In this document: in pieces, positions 35,316 through 43,909 of the stretch | Position numbering within the stretch: position 1 is the stretch's first letter | Layout of the letters: each line of letters begins with the position of its first letter | DNA from: Brevinematales bacterium | GTDB taxonomy: Bacteria > Spirochaetota > Brevinematia > Brevinematales > GWF1-51-8 | Direction: 5' to 3' | Length of the DNA stretch: 64,000 nt | Assembly: GCA_020059465.1 (NCBI GenBank) | Contig: JAGVBZ010000032.1 | Span: 1-64,000, forward strand | Notes under the pieces: generated by a model | Seen by the model: only the letters and a program-made list of their open reading frames with translations | The model's database searches: none | Told to the model about the DNA's origin: nothing | Position numbers and translations under genes: made by a program

Positions 35316-35344
35316 TTGAAGAAATCATAAAATCCTGTTATATT
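35316..35344 (+). promoter_or_regulatory. sigma70-type promoter for the exported protein gene
   Basis: TTGAAG (35316-35321), a 17-base spacer and TATATT (35339-35344), 26 bases upstream of the ATG. Confidence 0.65.
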
Positions 35345-35370
35345 ATTCCAAGCATATTTCAAGGGTGGTT

Positions 35371-36624
35371 ATGAAAACAATCGTACTGCTTTTTATAATT
35401 TTTCCATTGACCCTTCATTCATTGATATTTATCCCGATGGACGATACCCAGCGGAATCACCTGAAAGCATACGGTATGGCGTATTTCGCGCTGAAGCAAG
35501 GTATTCAGGTGAAGTGGCTCCTGAATTACCGGGGCGGCAGTTTTGTCGTCATGAGCGGTTCCACGGTAATTGCCGAATGGGGGCTGCTGCGGAATGTGGC
35601 GAACCAATCCATCAGCGATCAGGAATTCGCATCGATGAAAGCGGTAATCGAGAAAGAAAACATGAATATCGTCGATCTGGATAAAGCCCCGATTGTCGCG
35701 GTATACGCCCCGCCGTGGACAGCCCCGTGGGACGACGCGGTGACTCTCGTGCTCGAATATGCGGAAATCCCCTATACCCGAATCTGGGACCAAGAGGTGA
35801 TAGGCGGATTATTGACCCCGGAGAATTTCGATTGGCTCCATCTTCATCATGAGGATTTTACGGGACAATTCGGAAAATTCTGGTTTAATTACGGCGGAGA
35901 GAAATGGTATATTGAACAGGTCGCGCTGTATCAGAAAATCGCCGCATCGTTAGGGTTTAAAAGTGTGCAGGATGAGAAGAAAGCGGTAGCCGCGAAAATC
36001 CGGAAGTACGTTGTAGACGGGGGATTTATGTTCGCAATGTGCTCCGCGACCGATACCCTCGATATCGCGCTCGCCTGCCAGGATTTCGATATTGTTCCCG
36101 CGCAGATCGACGGGACATCCTTCGATTCCGCATGGCCGCAGAAAATCAATTACGAGAGTACTCTCGCCTTCGAGAAATTCCAACTGATTACCGAACCCTA
36201 TATTTACGAATATTCCGATATCGATGTCAATCCCACAGTGGAAAATATTTATTCGACACCTTTCTATTTCCGTCTGAACGATTTCTCCGCGAAGTACGAC
36301 GTGATCCCGACGATGCTGATACAGGATCATAAGAACCTTGTCAAAGGATTTTTAGGGCAGACTACCGGGTTCCAAAAGTACCTGATAAAGAAGGACATTA
36401 CTATACTTGCGGCCGTACAGGGTAAGAGTTGGGTGAATTATATTCACGGCGACCGCGGTAAGGGAACGTTTACATTCTTCGCCGGGCACGACCCGGAGGA
36501 CTACGCTCATCAGGTCGGCGATCCGCCTACCAATCTCGACCTGTTTCCCAATTCCCCGGGATACCGCCTGATCCTGAATAATATTTTATTTCCGGCGGCG
36601 AAAACCAAGAAAAAGAAAACGTAA
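35371..36624 (+). CDS. large exported protein of a family often misnamed asparagine synthetase B
   Basis: A 417-residue protein with a short signal peptide (MKTIVLLFIIFPLTLHS). Start ATG 35371, with AAGGGTGG just upstream; the GTG at 35365 is also in frame. The sequence IPMDDTQRNHLKAYGMAY, VKWLLNYRGGSF, PWDDAVTLVLEYAEIPY, WLHLHHEDFTGQ, GGGFMFAMCSATD-like (DGGFMFAMCSATDT) and GHDPEDYAHQVG fits a family common in Bacteroidota whose database label is asparagine synthetase B. I see no glutamine amidotransferase Cys1 and no ATP pyrophosphatase motif, so that label is unsupported. The mid region may be a class I amidotransferase-like alpha/beta fold. Function unknown. Confidence 0.82.
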   Translation: MKTIVLLFIIFPLTLHSLIFIPMDDTQRNHLKAYGMAYFALKQGIQVKWLLNYRGGSFVVMSGSTVIAEWGLLRNVANQSISDQEFASMKAVIEKENMNIVDLDKAPIVAVYAPPWTAPWDDAVTLVLEYAEIPYTRIWDQEVIGGLLTPENFDWLHLHHEDFTGQFGKFWFNYGGEKWYIEQVALYQKIAASLGFKSVQDEKKAVAAKIRKYVVDGGFMFAMCSATDTLDIALACQDFDIVPAQIDGTSFDSAWPQKINYESTLAFEKFQLITEPYIYEYSDIDVNPTVENIYSTPFYFRLNDFSAKYDVIPTMLIQDHKNLVKGFLGQTTGFQKYLIKKDITILAAVQGKSWVNYIHGDRGKGTFTFFAGHDPEDYAHQVGDPPTNLDLFPNSPGYRLILNNILFPAAKTKKKKT

Positions 36625-36785
36625 ACGGGTTTGATGCGCGATATAATTTTCATTACGAGTTAATCCGTTTGGATTGGCGAAGCAATCTTTATAATACTAT
36701 CCGTTGGTTTATAAATGAAAGCGTATATCTTGCTGTTGAAGAAATTTAGAAAGGCGCGATGTATTTTACGAACCGCATCATGCGG

Positions 36786-37721
36786 TTATTTGACCTTGAT
36801 TGTGAACGTTTTGACCACTGTTACAGGGCCGACAGACGCGGGTACCGACTCGACTATGATATTCTGAAGTTCTATCTGGAAAATGCTGTCCAGTTCGATC
36901 TCCCCCGACGATTCGAGGATGTTTACTTTCTTTACATTTCCCTCAGGGGTGATGGTCAGACGGACGGTAATTTTGTAGTTCAGTCCCTTCATTTTATACT
37001 CGTCGGGTATCTTCGACGCCAGATCGGGGAATTTAACTGTTTTACGGGGTTGTCCAGTCCATTTAGCATCGCTTAACGGATCGTTCTTATCGAGTTTCTC
37101 GCCCTGACTTACCGTCTGGTTTTCCTTTCCGGGTTGGCCGGTAACATTCTGTTGGTTGGACAGCTCGCTTATAATTTTCTGTGAAAGTTCGCCGATCTGG
37201 TTTACGGGCTTTGTAGAAGGCTGATTGTCCTTCGCTGGTTCTTCGAATATCTTATCGAGCGTATCGGCGGGAGTACTATTCTTTTTCGCGAGTTGATCCA
37301 TCTCCTTCTGGTTCTGATTATTCTTAATCTTATTCGGATCGATCTTGAAAAGGTCTTCAGAGTCCTTAACGGTAAGGTTATTTTTTATCGTTTCCTTCAC
37401 TTCACTTTGGGAATTTTGCTTCGGGTTAATCGCAGGCATTTCCGGGACTGCCTTATCAGGGACAGCGTTTTTCTGTACTACTGGCGAGACACGTTCCTCT
37501 AAGGTAGGGGCCTGGGCGTGAGTAGGAGCGTCGAGCATACTATTCAGCGAGGACGCGATAGAATCGACAGGAGACTCGATGGTTACAAGCATGGGCTCGG
37601 GGGCTATAAATAGGTTTTGCTGTAATAAAAAGATAGAAAAGATTAACAGGAGGACGATATGGATGATAAAAGAAGCTAAAAAGCTTTGATTGATATTGAT
37701 ATCTTTCAGGTTCACCCTCAT
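36786..37721 (-). CDS. TonB-like protein
   Basis: A 311-residue protein: N-terminal cytoplasmic tail, one membrane helix (about residues 14-35, FLASFIIHIVLLLIFSIFLL), a long polar periplasmic linker rich in Asn, Gln, Lys and Pro (40-215), and a C-terminal TonB-type domain (about 225-311; YKITVRLTITPEGNVKKVNI, then LQNIIVESVP). TonB carries proton-motive-force energy from the ExbB-ExbD motor to outer-membrane receptors; TolA-like roles are also possible. It starts 9 bases after exbD, and no exbB is in the window. The gap to the convergent gene at 36624 (160 bases) has no gene or convincing terminator. Confidence 0.82.
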   Translation of the reverse strand: MRVNLKDININQSFLASFIIHIVLLLIFSIFLLQQNLFIAPEPMLVTIESPVDSIASSLNSMLDAPTHAQAPTLEERVSPVVQKNAVPDKAVPEMPAINPKQNSQSEVKETIKNNLTVKDSEDLFKIDPNKIKNNQNQKEMDQLAKKNSTPADTLDKIFEEPAKDNQPSTKPVNQIGELSQKIISELSNQQNVTGQPGKENQTVSQGEKLDKNDPLSDAKWTGQPRKTVKFPDLASKIPDEYKMKGLNYKITVRLTITPEGNVKKVNILESSGEIELDSIFQIELQNIIVESVPASVGPVTVVKTFTIKVK

Positions 37722-37730
37722 ATGTTATCC

Positions 37731-38141
37731 TTAGGGTTTATTCTCTTTCAGCAGAGTCGCAAGACTCATCTTTTTCACTCCCGCGAATCGCGCGATATCC
37801 ATAGTCTGAATAATTTTATCGTACGGGACATTCTTATCGCCCTGAATAGTCACTACAATATCGGTACTGTTGGTTTTCAGTGTCGCTATTTCGATACCCA
37901 GATTGTTGAAATCGATATTTTTATCGTTCAGTTTGACTGTCCCGTCCTGATAAAGTGTAACGACCGCTACACGAATAGGGGCTGCGTCGGATGTGCTCGC
38001 GCTGGGAAGGTCGACGTTTATCGCCGAGGTCTTGATGACAGTCGAGGTGATCATAAAAAATGTGAGGAGTTGGAACACCACGTCGATCATCGGGGTCATA
38101 TCAATTCCCGTCTTGGTAGAACGTTCTCTTTTTATCTTCAT
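37731..38141 (-). CDS. ExbD/TolR-family biopolymer transport protein
   Basis: A 136-residue protein, start at 38141 chosen because GGAG is 6 bases upstream (an upstream ATG at 38159 has no site). The membrane helix at about 10-32 carries the family's proton-conducting Asp in GIDMTPMIDVVFQLLTFFMI. The periplasmic part contains VTIQGDKNVPYDKIIQTMDIARFAGV, the conserved C-terminal motif. It pairs with the TonB-like protein downstream. ExbB/TolQ must be encoded elsewhere. Confidence 0.92.
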   Translation of the reverse strand: MKIKRERSTKTGIDMTPMIDVVFQLLTFFMITSTVIKTSAINVDLPSASTSDAAPIRVAVVTLYQDGTVKLNDKNIDFNNLGIEIATLKTNSTDIVVTIQGDKNVPYDKIIQTMDIARFAGVKKMSLATLLKENKP

Positions 38142-38246
38142 GCGGAACTCCGGATACATTTAGTACTATGAATATTATACCTGAAAACCGGGAGATTAAC
38201 AACTATTCTGAAAGTATTTTTCGTGTTTTACAAAACAATGAAATTC

Positions 38247-38275
38247 TTGTGAAATATCGGGTTTTTCTTTATAAT
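38247..38275 (+). promoter_or_regulatory. rodZ: sigma70-type promoter for rodZ-rimO-pgsA-pgpA
   Basis: TTGTGA (38247-38252), 17 bases, TATAAT (38270-38275). Located in the 230-base divergent gap between exbD and rodZ, 96 bases before the rodZ start. Confidence 0.7.
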
Positions 38276-38371
38276 ATATATGGTTTTGCTCTGTGCCGTA
38301 TACATTACAAGCGGATATATGTAGTTCAGTACTCTAAAAATACTTTTGAGAAATGGGAAGGAGAAAAACGG

Positions 38372-39463
38372 ATGCCGTTAAATGAGAAAACGTCTTTGGG
38401 TGAATACCTGCAGGATGCGCGTAAGGCCAAAGGGATATCGATAGATGAAATCGTGCGCGAGACAAATATTTCTAAAAAATACCTTGAATCTCTTGAGATG
38501 AACGACCTTTCCGTCTTCCCGGGAGAAACATATCTCTTAGGGTTTTTAGCGACCTACGCCGACACTCTCGAACTCGACCGTAATACTGTTATCTCTATCT
38601 ACAAGCGTCAAATGCGTATCGAGCAGGACGCTCCTATCGAACAATTGGTCGGTTCGACCCAGAAAAAAAAGCTCCCCCAGGTCGATCTTAAATCGGTTGG
38701 TGTCATTGGCGGGGTATTGGGCGCTCTTCTCCTGTTAATCCTGATTATTTCCAATATCAGGGTTCCCGCCGGAGGAAACACCGCGATTCCGCACTCCAAC
38801 AAGTCCTATAGCTATAACCTGACCGATCTGGAAAAAATTACCAAGCAGGAATATGGCCTCGGCGATATTATTTTTATTTCTAACGGCACGTCATTGATCC
38901 AGATGGAACTGAAAGAACTCGGGGCATCGAAAAGCCTCCAGATCGCGGTGAACAAGATGAACTACACCATCAAAGAAAGGGACGTTCTGAATATTGACAG
39001 CGACGCAAATAATATCAAGGATATGGGGGTAGAGCTTACTCGTATTACCGACGGGAAGATTTATCTGAGCGTGTTCATCCTGAAGGAAGACATAACCGAT
39101 AAAACGAATATCTCAGAAGGCTCTATTTTAAAATATAAGTCTGCGGTGATCGCAGAAAACGAATTGCTCTCGTCCAAGATCAAAAACAAGATAGATATGA
39201 AGATTGTTGCCGAAGCCACCGGATGGATGGAGTATTCGGCTGACGGTGCCGAGCCAAAGCAGTTTGTAGTGAAAAAAGGTATGGAAATTCCCATCGGATT
39301 CCTGAATGAACTGACTTTGCTTCTCGGGAACGCCGGGGCTATGAAAATAGTGATCGGCGATAAGACCGAGCCGGGCGGGAGTTACGGCGAGATCAATAAA
39401 TCAATATTCTACTGGAAAAACAATCAGGGACAATTCTCGCTGAATAGGGCGTTCCTGAAATAA
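38372..39463 (+). CDS. rodZ: RodZ-like cytoskeleton-associated membrane protein
   Basis: A 363-residue protein. The N-terminal helix-turn-helix (LGEYLQDARKAKGISIDEIV, then NISKKYLESLEMNDLSVFPG, residues 9-51) is the RodZ type that binds MreB rather than DNA. One membrane helix lies at about 108-128 (SVGVIGGVLGALLLLILIIS), followed by a periplasmic part with two beta-domain segments (about 150-260, 270-363). The start at 38372 is supported by GGAAGGAGAA. The frame is open upstream to 38168, but that stretch contains the promoter. The stop overlaps the rimO start (TAATG). Confidence 0.87.
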   Translation: MPLNEKTSLGEYLQDARKAKGISIDEIVRETNISKKYLESLEMNDLSVFPGETYLLGFLATYADTLELDRNTVISIYKRQMRIEQDAPIEQLVGSTQKKKLPQVDLKSVGVIGGVLGALLLLILIISNIRVPAGGNTAIPHSNKSYSYNLTDLEKITKQEYGLGDIIFISNGTSLIQMELKELGASKSLQIAVNKMNYTIKERDVLNIDSDANNIKDMGVELTRITDGKIYLSVFILKEDITDKTNISEGSILKYKSAVIAENELLSSKIKNKIDMKIVAEATGWMEYSADGAEPKQFVVKKGMEIPIGFLNELTLLLGNAGAMKIVIGDKTEPGGSYGEINKSIFYWKNNQGQFSLNRAFLK

Positions 39464-40800
39464 TGCGCGTTTATTTTGATGCTTTAGGCTGCCCTAAGGC
39501 GTTGGTGGACGCGGAGAAAATAGCGTCGATTGTCCAGAACAACGATCATGAAATAGTTTTATCCCCCGGCGAAGCCGAGGTCATCATCGTCAATACCTGC
39601 GGATTTATCGATACCGCCAAACAGGAATCCATTAATTCCATTCTCGAATATACCGAAATGAAAAAAGATACGCCCGATTTGAAGATCATCGTTTCGGGGT
39701 GCCTGACCGAACGATACCGGAACGAGCTAACGAAGAGTATCCCTGAAATCGATTCGATGATCGGGGTGCGCGATATCGGGAAAATTCTCGATGCGATCGC
39801 CCGGAAAAGCGAGGATATCCTCGATAACGGGGAATACCGCGAATACGAATTCGACGGGGCGCGTACGGCTTTGTTTTCCGGCAGCCATTTCGCCTATCTT
39901 AAAATTTCCGAGGGATGCGCGCGTCAATGTGCATTCTGCGCGATCCCATCGATCCGGGGGCCGTTACGCAGCCGTTCGATCGATGATATCCTGAATGAAG
40001 CTAAGTTTCTCCGCGAAGAATGGGATGTCAGGGAGCTTATCCTCGTATCTGAGGACACATCGGCATACGGACAGGACAGATACGGGAAACAAAGCATTAT
40101 CGATCTTCTGGAAAAGCTGATTGTGATGGATTTCGACTGGATTCGCCTGCTTTACCTTTTCCCTGACGGAATAGTCGATGAAATATCCGAACTGATGAGC
40201 CGTTCGGATAAAATCTGCCGTTATTTCGATATGCCCCTTCAGCATGCAAGCGCCCGGATACTCCGCGCAATGAACCGCTCCGGCGATGCAGGTACTTATC
40301 TTTCGATGATCGAACGTATCCGTGCAAAGATCCCCGATGCCGCGATACGTTCCGCGTTTATCGTAGGGTTTCCCGAAGAGGATGAAAACGACCATGCGGC
40401 GCTCGCGGAATTCCTGAAACAGGCCCGTTTCGACAGAGTGGGCTTCTTCGAGTATTCCGACGAGGAAGGTACGCCCGCCTATGAGATGAAAGGAAAAGTC
40501 CCGGCAAAGGTTGTCCGCCGCCGGATAGAAGAACTCAGCCGGATTCAGGAAGATATCTCCGCCGAACGTCTGGGAAAACGGGTGGGTATGACGCTCAAGT
40601 GCATCAATGACGGAATGGTGATGGAGCAGGGGGGAAAGCTCAATGCGGTGTTTCGGAGTCAATACGAAGCCCCGGAAATCGACGGCAGCGTCAACGCTGT
40701 AATTGATTACGGAGATGCTCCGGATAAACCTTTCTATCAGGTTCTGATAAAAAAAGTGCTGCCTCCGCACGATTTGGAAGGAGAAATCATTGAGCCGTGA
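39463..40800 (+). CDS. rimO: ribosomal protein S12 methylthiotransferase RimO
   Basis: A 445-residue radical SAM methylthiotransferase that adds a methylthio group to an Asp of ribosomal protein S12. The N-terminal cluster domain has cysteines in DALGCPK (residue 9), VNTCGFI (about 45) and SGCLTERY (about 79). The radical SAM motif CARQCAFC is at about 150-157 within ISEGCARQCAFCAIP. A C-terminal TRAM domain begins near 380. The LGCPK and CAFCAIPSIRGP features favour RimO over MiaB. Translationally coupled to rodZ and overlapping pgsA. Confidence 0.93.
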   Translation: MRVYFDALGCPKALVDAEKIASIVQNNDHEIVLSPGEAEVIIVNTCGFIDTAKQESINSILEYTEMKKDTPDLKIIVSGCLTERYRNELTKSIPEIDSMIGVRDIGKILDAIARKSEDILDNGEYREYEFDGARTALFSGSHFAYLKISEGCARQCAFCAIPSIRGPLRSRSIDDILNEAKFLREEWDVRELILVSEDTSAYGQDRYGKQSIIDLLEKLIVMDFDWIRLLYLFPDGIVDEISELMSRSDKICRYFDMPLQHASARILRAMNRSGDAGTYLSMIERIRAKIPDAAIRSAFIVGFPEEDENDHAALAEFLKQARFDRVGFFEYSDEEGTPAYEMKGKVPAKVVRRRIEELSRIQEDISAERLGKRVGMTLKCINDGMVMEQGGKLNAVFRSQYEAPEIDGSVNAVIDYGDAPDKPFYQVLIKKVLPPHDLEGEIIEP

Positions 40801-41449
40801 AAACCGCCTGAAATTCGAATGGACGATTCCCAACGCGCTGACGATTTTTCGTATCGTTCTCATACCGCCTATTCTGATAACCATTTACCTCGATAACTGG
40901 GTTTCCCTGATGATAGGAATGATACTGTACGGGATATCGGCGATTACGGACGCGCTCGACGGAAAAATCGCGCGGATGCTTAACCAGCAGAGCGAATTCG
41001 GGGCATTCCTTGATCCGCTCGCGGACAAATTTCTCGTGATCGGATGCTACGCGGTTTTCGCGCTAAAGCCCGAGCTTCGGATACCGTTCTGGCTTGTTTT
41101 ACTGATTATCCTCAGGGATATCTGGATAACATGGCTTCGTTCGGTTTGTCTGAAAAAGAATATTAAATTTACCACATCGCTCCTCGCGAAGGCGAAAACG
41201 CTGGTTCAGATGATCGGAGCCGCGCTGATAATAATCGTCATGTTTTTATTCAGGTTAGGCGCTCATATAGTGAATATTACTTCGTTGGAATATAAGACTA
41301 TTGCGGGCGATATAATGGGCGAAGGGTTTGTATGGATGGTTTATTTCCCTATTGTCTTGACAACTTTAATAGTTCTTTTTACCCTTTATACAGGGATAGA
41401 TTATTATATTCAAATCCGTAGAACGGAACGCGGGGAAGAAAATGGCTGA
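40790..41449 (+). CDS. pgsA: CDP-diacylglycerol-glycerol-3-phosphate 3-phosphatidyltransferase
   Basis: A 219-residue integral membrane enzyme that makes phosphatidylglycerol phosphate from CDP-diacylglycerol. The catalytic CDP-alcohol phosphotransferase motif DGxxARxxxxxxxxGxxxDxxxD is complete (from DALDGKIAR to EFGAFLDPLADK, about residues 62-88). Several hydrophobic helices follow. The start is TTG at 40790, inside rimO, with GGAAGGAG upstream; no better ATG is available near. PgpA, the next enzyme of the pathway, is encoded immediately after, with an 8-base overlap. Confidence 0.93.
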   Translation: MSRENRLKFEWTIPNALTIFRIVLIPPILITIYLDNWVSLMIGMILYGISAITDALDGKIARMLNQQSEFGAFLDPLADKFLVIGCYAVFALKPELRIPFWLVLLIILRDIWITWLRSVCLKKNIKFTTSLLAKAKTLVQMIGAALIIIVMFLFRLGAHIVNITSLEYKTIAGDIMGEGFVWMVYFPIVLTTLIVLFTLYTGIDYYIQIRRTERGEENG

Positions 41450-41963
41450 CGGCGTATTTTTTAAAAAATTGAGAGAGTTTCTTGTTACCGGTTTTTTTAT
41501 CGGATATATCCCGTTTTTTCCGGGATTATTCGGCACTCTTATGGGCGCCGGGATATATGTGCTTCTCAGTCAGTATGCATTTGTCTATTATCCTGCAACA
41601 GCGTTATTACTGATCATATCTTTTCCGTTATCCGATTTCGCGGAGAAACATATTTTTAAAGAGACGAACAGTCCGCACATAGTTATTGACGAAATAGTCG
41701 GATTTTTGATCGCAATGGCATCGTTCCCCTTTATCGCAAGCTGGGGCGGCCCGGTAGATTCCATTACATTATCCAGCGTGAAATTCTTAGTGATCGGGAT
41801 TGTACTTTTCAGGATTTTCGACAGTTGGAAACCGTTTCCTATCAAGAGGGTGTTGAATATCGGGGGAGGGGCGGGAATTGTGCTGGACGATGTGATTGCC
41901 GCGATCTACACCAACATAATGCTGCAGTTCCTAAGGATATTCGATTATCAGTTCCATTTTTAA
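41442..41963 (+). CDS. pgpA: phosphatidylglycerophosphatase A
   Basis: A 173-residue membrane enzyme that removes the phosphate from phosphatidylglycerol phosphate. The family marks are present: GYIPFFPGLFGTLMG (about residues 21-35), HIVIDEIVGFLIA (about 78-90), FRIFDSWKPFPIK (about 126-138) and GIVLDDVIAAIY (about 148-159). It completes phosphatidylglycerol synthesis with pgsA. Its stop overlaps the convergent HD-GYP gene by 4 bases. Confidence 0.92.
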   Translation: MADGVFFKKLREFLVTGFFIGYIPFFPGLFGTLMGAGIYVLLSQYAFVYYPATALLLIISFPLSDFAEKHIFKETNSPHIVIDEIVGFLIAMASFPFIASWGGPVDSITLSSVKFLVIGIVLFRIFDSWKPFPIKRVLNIGGGAGIVLDDVIAAIYTNIMLQFLRIFDYQFHF

Positions 41964-43147
41964 TCTTCGTCTTTCAGGCGTTCAAACACATCAGCGACCT
42001 GATCTTTTATCGATATGAATACCTTCGCGAGTTGCGGGTCGAAATGAATCCCGGCCTGTTCCTCGATGATGCCGAATGTCTTATCGAGCGGGAAGGCGGG
42101 CTTATAAACCCGTTTATTGGATAATGCGTCAAACACATCCGCAATAGCGGTGATACGCCCCGATAAAGGGATATTTTCACCTTTTAGGGTGTGAGGATAC
42201 CCGCTTCCGTCCCATTTCTCATGATGGGATACCGCGAGTTCCTGAGCGAGTCTCATGATATCGTTATCGGCGTTGACTAATATTTTCCCGCCGATCAGGG
42301 TATGCTGCTTCATGATTTCATATTCCTCTTCCGTCAGACGTCCGGGTTTTTTCAGGATATTATCGGGAATACCGATTTTACCGACGTCATGCAAAGGACT
42401 CGCATACTTGATATTTTTTACATACTCCTCTTCCAATCCGTATGCTCTAGCCAGAAGTTCGCAGTAAAAACTCACCCTCTGGACATGGAAACCCGTTTCA
42501 TTATCGCGGAATTCGTTTGCGGCGGATAGGCGCATGATGGAATCGTAATGAGCTTTCAGCAGGTCGTCCTGAAGCTGGACGTTTTCCAAAGCGACGGCAG
42601 CCTGCGCGCCGAGAGATATGGTGATTTCCTCATCATATTTCTTGTAAGTGGAAAGTTTATTCTTGTTCGACAGTTTATTGATTAACTGCAGGACGCCTAC
42701 GACGCCGCCTTCGCGGTTTATCAGCGGAACGGTCAGCATGGATTTGGAACGGTACTTATTGATCTCGTCAAATGTTTTGTTAAACGAGTAGGGCTTTCCC
42801 TCGATCTTATAGACATCCTTAATATTAACGATTTTTCCGGTATATGCGGCGAATCCTGAAATGCTTTTCTTTGAGATAGCGACTGTAAACGCTTTAATGG
42901 TCGACTCGAATACTTTTTTACCCATCCTTCTTTCGAGGGTTTTATTCGAGGTGATCACGAACCTGAGCTGGTCCTTTTCTCTCAGGTACAGGCTCGCGGC
43001 GTCGGAATGAGTGATATCGAGGGCGGACTGAACAATCAGCTTTAGAAGCCGTTCTAAATTATGCTCGCTTGTCAGCGATGCCATGACCTGAATCAGTTCG
43101 CTTACATCATTTCGGGCTTTAATACCGCCTTTCTTTTTCAAAAACAT
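41960..43147 (-). CDS. GAF-HD-GYP protein, likely cyclic-di-GMP phosphodiesterase
   Basis: A 395-residue cytoplasmic protein. A GAF sensor domain (about 20-185; MASLTSEHNLERLLKLIVQSALDITHSD, LTVPLINREGGVVGVLQLINK) precedes an HD-GYP domain (about 200-390) with the HD metal site HDVGKIGIPDNILKKPG, the second histidine block HHEKWDGSGYPH containing GYP, and IADVFDALSNKRVYKPAF. HD-GYP enzymes hydrolyse cyclic-di-GMP. No signal or membrane segment. It follows the ATPase gene at 43202 on the same strand after 54 bases and may be the last gene of the signalling cluster. Confidence 0.92.
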   Translation of the reverse strand: MFLKKKGGIKARNDVSELIQVMASLTSEHNLERLLKLIVQSALDITHSDAASLYLREKDQLRFVITSNKTLERRMGKKVFESTIKAFTVAISKKSISGFAAYTGKIVNIKDVYKIEGKPYSFNKTFDEINKYRSKSMLTVPLINREGGVVGVLQLINKLSNKNKLSTYKKYDEEITISLGAQAAVALENVQLQDDLLKAHYDSIMRLSAANEFRDNETGFHVQRVSFYCELLARAYGLEEEYVKNIKYASPLHDVGKIGIPDNILKKPGRLTEEEYEIMKQHTLIGGKILVNADNDIMRLAQELAVSHHEKWDGSGYPHTLKGENIPLSGRITAIADVFDALSNKRVYKPAFPLDKTFGIIEEQAGIHFDPQLAKVFISIKDQVADVFERLKDED

Positions 43148-43201
43148 ACTCCGTAATTAGACTCTCTATTAATGTCGATATTTTCAGTCTAAATATTAAA
43201 T

Positions 43202-43909
43202 TTATTGCTCACGAACCCCTAGAAAACCGGAATTGAATGGAATTTCGATACGGGACGCAGTATATCCCGCATATTTTCGTCCAACCCTGAAATAGCCGGG
43301 GTCGATCCCGCGTTCGCGCAGCATCAGCACGAGGAGAAATATTCCAAGGCCGGAACCTTCGATTTGATTGGAGTGGTCGTTGATAAAGCTCACTAAATCC
43401 TTATACTCCATCGCAAGACGAAACCTCTCGCGAATTCGGCTCTCTTCGATCGATGAAAGTTCACAATTATTGAGCACTTCGATCAGTAAACCGTTTTCCA
43501 TCCTTTGAAAACGGACGATCAGTTCATAGTTGTTTTCTATCAGCGTTTCTTCGATATCTTCGGAAGTATGCATAGAGAGAAAATCCCTAAAAAGTTTCAT
43601 CCCGTACGCATAATGATCCAAATTGTCCAGATCGAGCGAGTTATGTTTGAAAATTACACGTTTTAAGTTAGCCTTGATACCGTTGATAACTATCTCTTTT
43701 ACACCGTTGTAGATCATACTCTGGAAGTCCGATCTGCCGGCGATTTCCAGAATTCTATCAATTATTGATTTCAGTCGATAAATAACACCGTCGTTATAAA
43801 AAAACAATTTGATACCGAAATTATCGTTCCTGGTGATAAAATCTATGATAGGCTTTAGCTCTGTGTCTGTCTTCAGGATAAAAGTTTCGGTATCAAATAT
43901 TTCCGTCAT
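43202..43909 (-). CDS. histidine-kinase-like ATPase-fold protein
   Basis: A 235-residue protein without a phospho-acceptor helix. An N-box-like segment VKEIVINGIKANLKRV is at about residues 69-84 and a G2-box-like EGSGLGIFLLVLML at about 187-200, as in the GHKL ATPase fold. The expected DxGxG box is instead VLNNCELSSIEESRI (about 148-162). I recall a similar NN..E..RI pattern in uncharacterised spirochaete and deltaproteobacterial proteins. Partner and output are unknown. It overlaps the TPR gene upstream by 4 bases. Confidence 0.75.
   Translation of the reverse strand: MTEIFDTETFILKTDTELKPIIDFITRNDNFGIKLFFYNDGVIYRLKSIIDRILEIAGRSDFQSMIYNGVKEIVINGIKANLKRVIFKHNSLDLDNLDHYAYGMKLFRDFLSMHTSEDIEETLIENNYELIVRFQRMENGLLIEVLNNCELSSIEESRIRERFRLAMEYKDLVSFINDHSNQIEGSGLGIFLLVLMLRERGIDPGYFRVGRKYAGYTASRIEIPFNSGFLGVREQ

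Noticed and set aside
36690-36720. TATAAT near 36692 as a promoter
   Set aside because: It lies between two convergent genes with no plausible gene downstream on the plus strand.
36759-36800. Possible terminator at CCGCATCATGCGG between the convergent genes
   Set aside because: The stem has a one-base loop as written (about four usable bases) and no T run on the minus strand. It is too weak to call.
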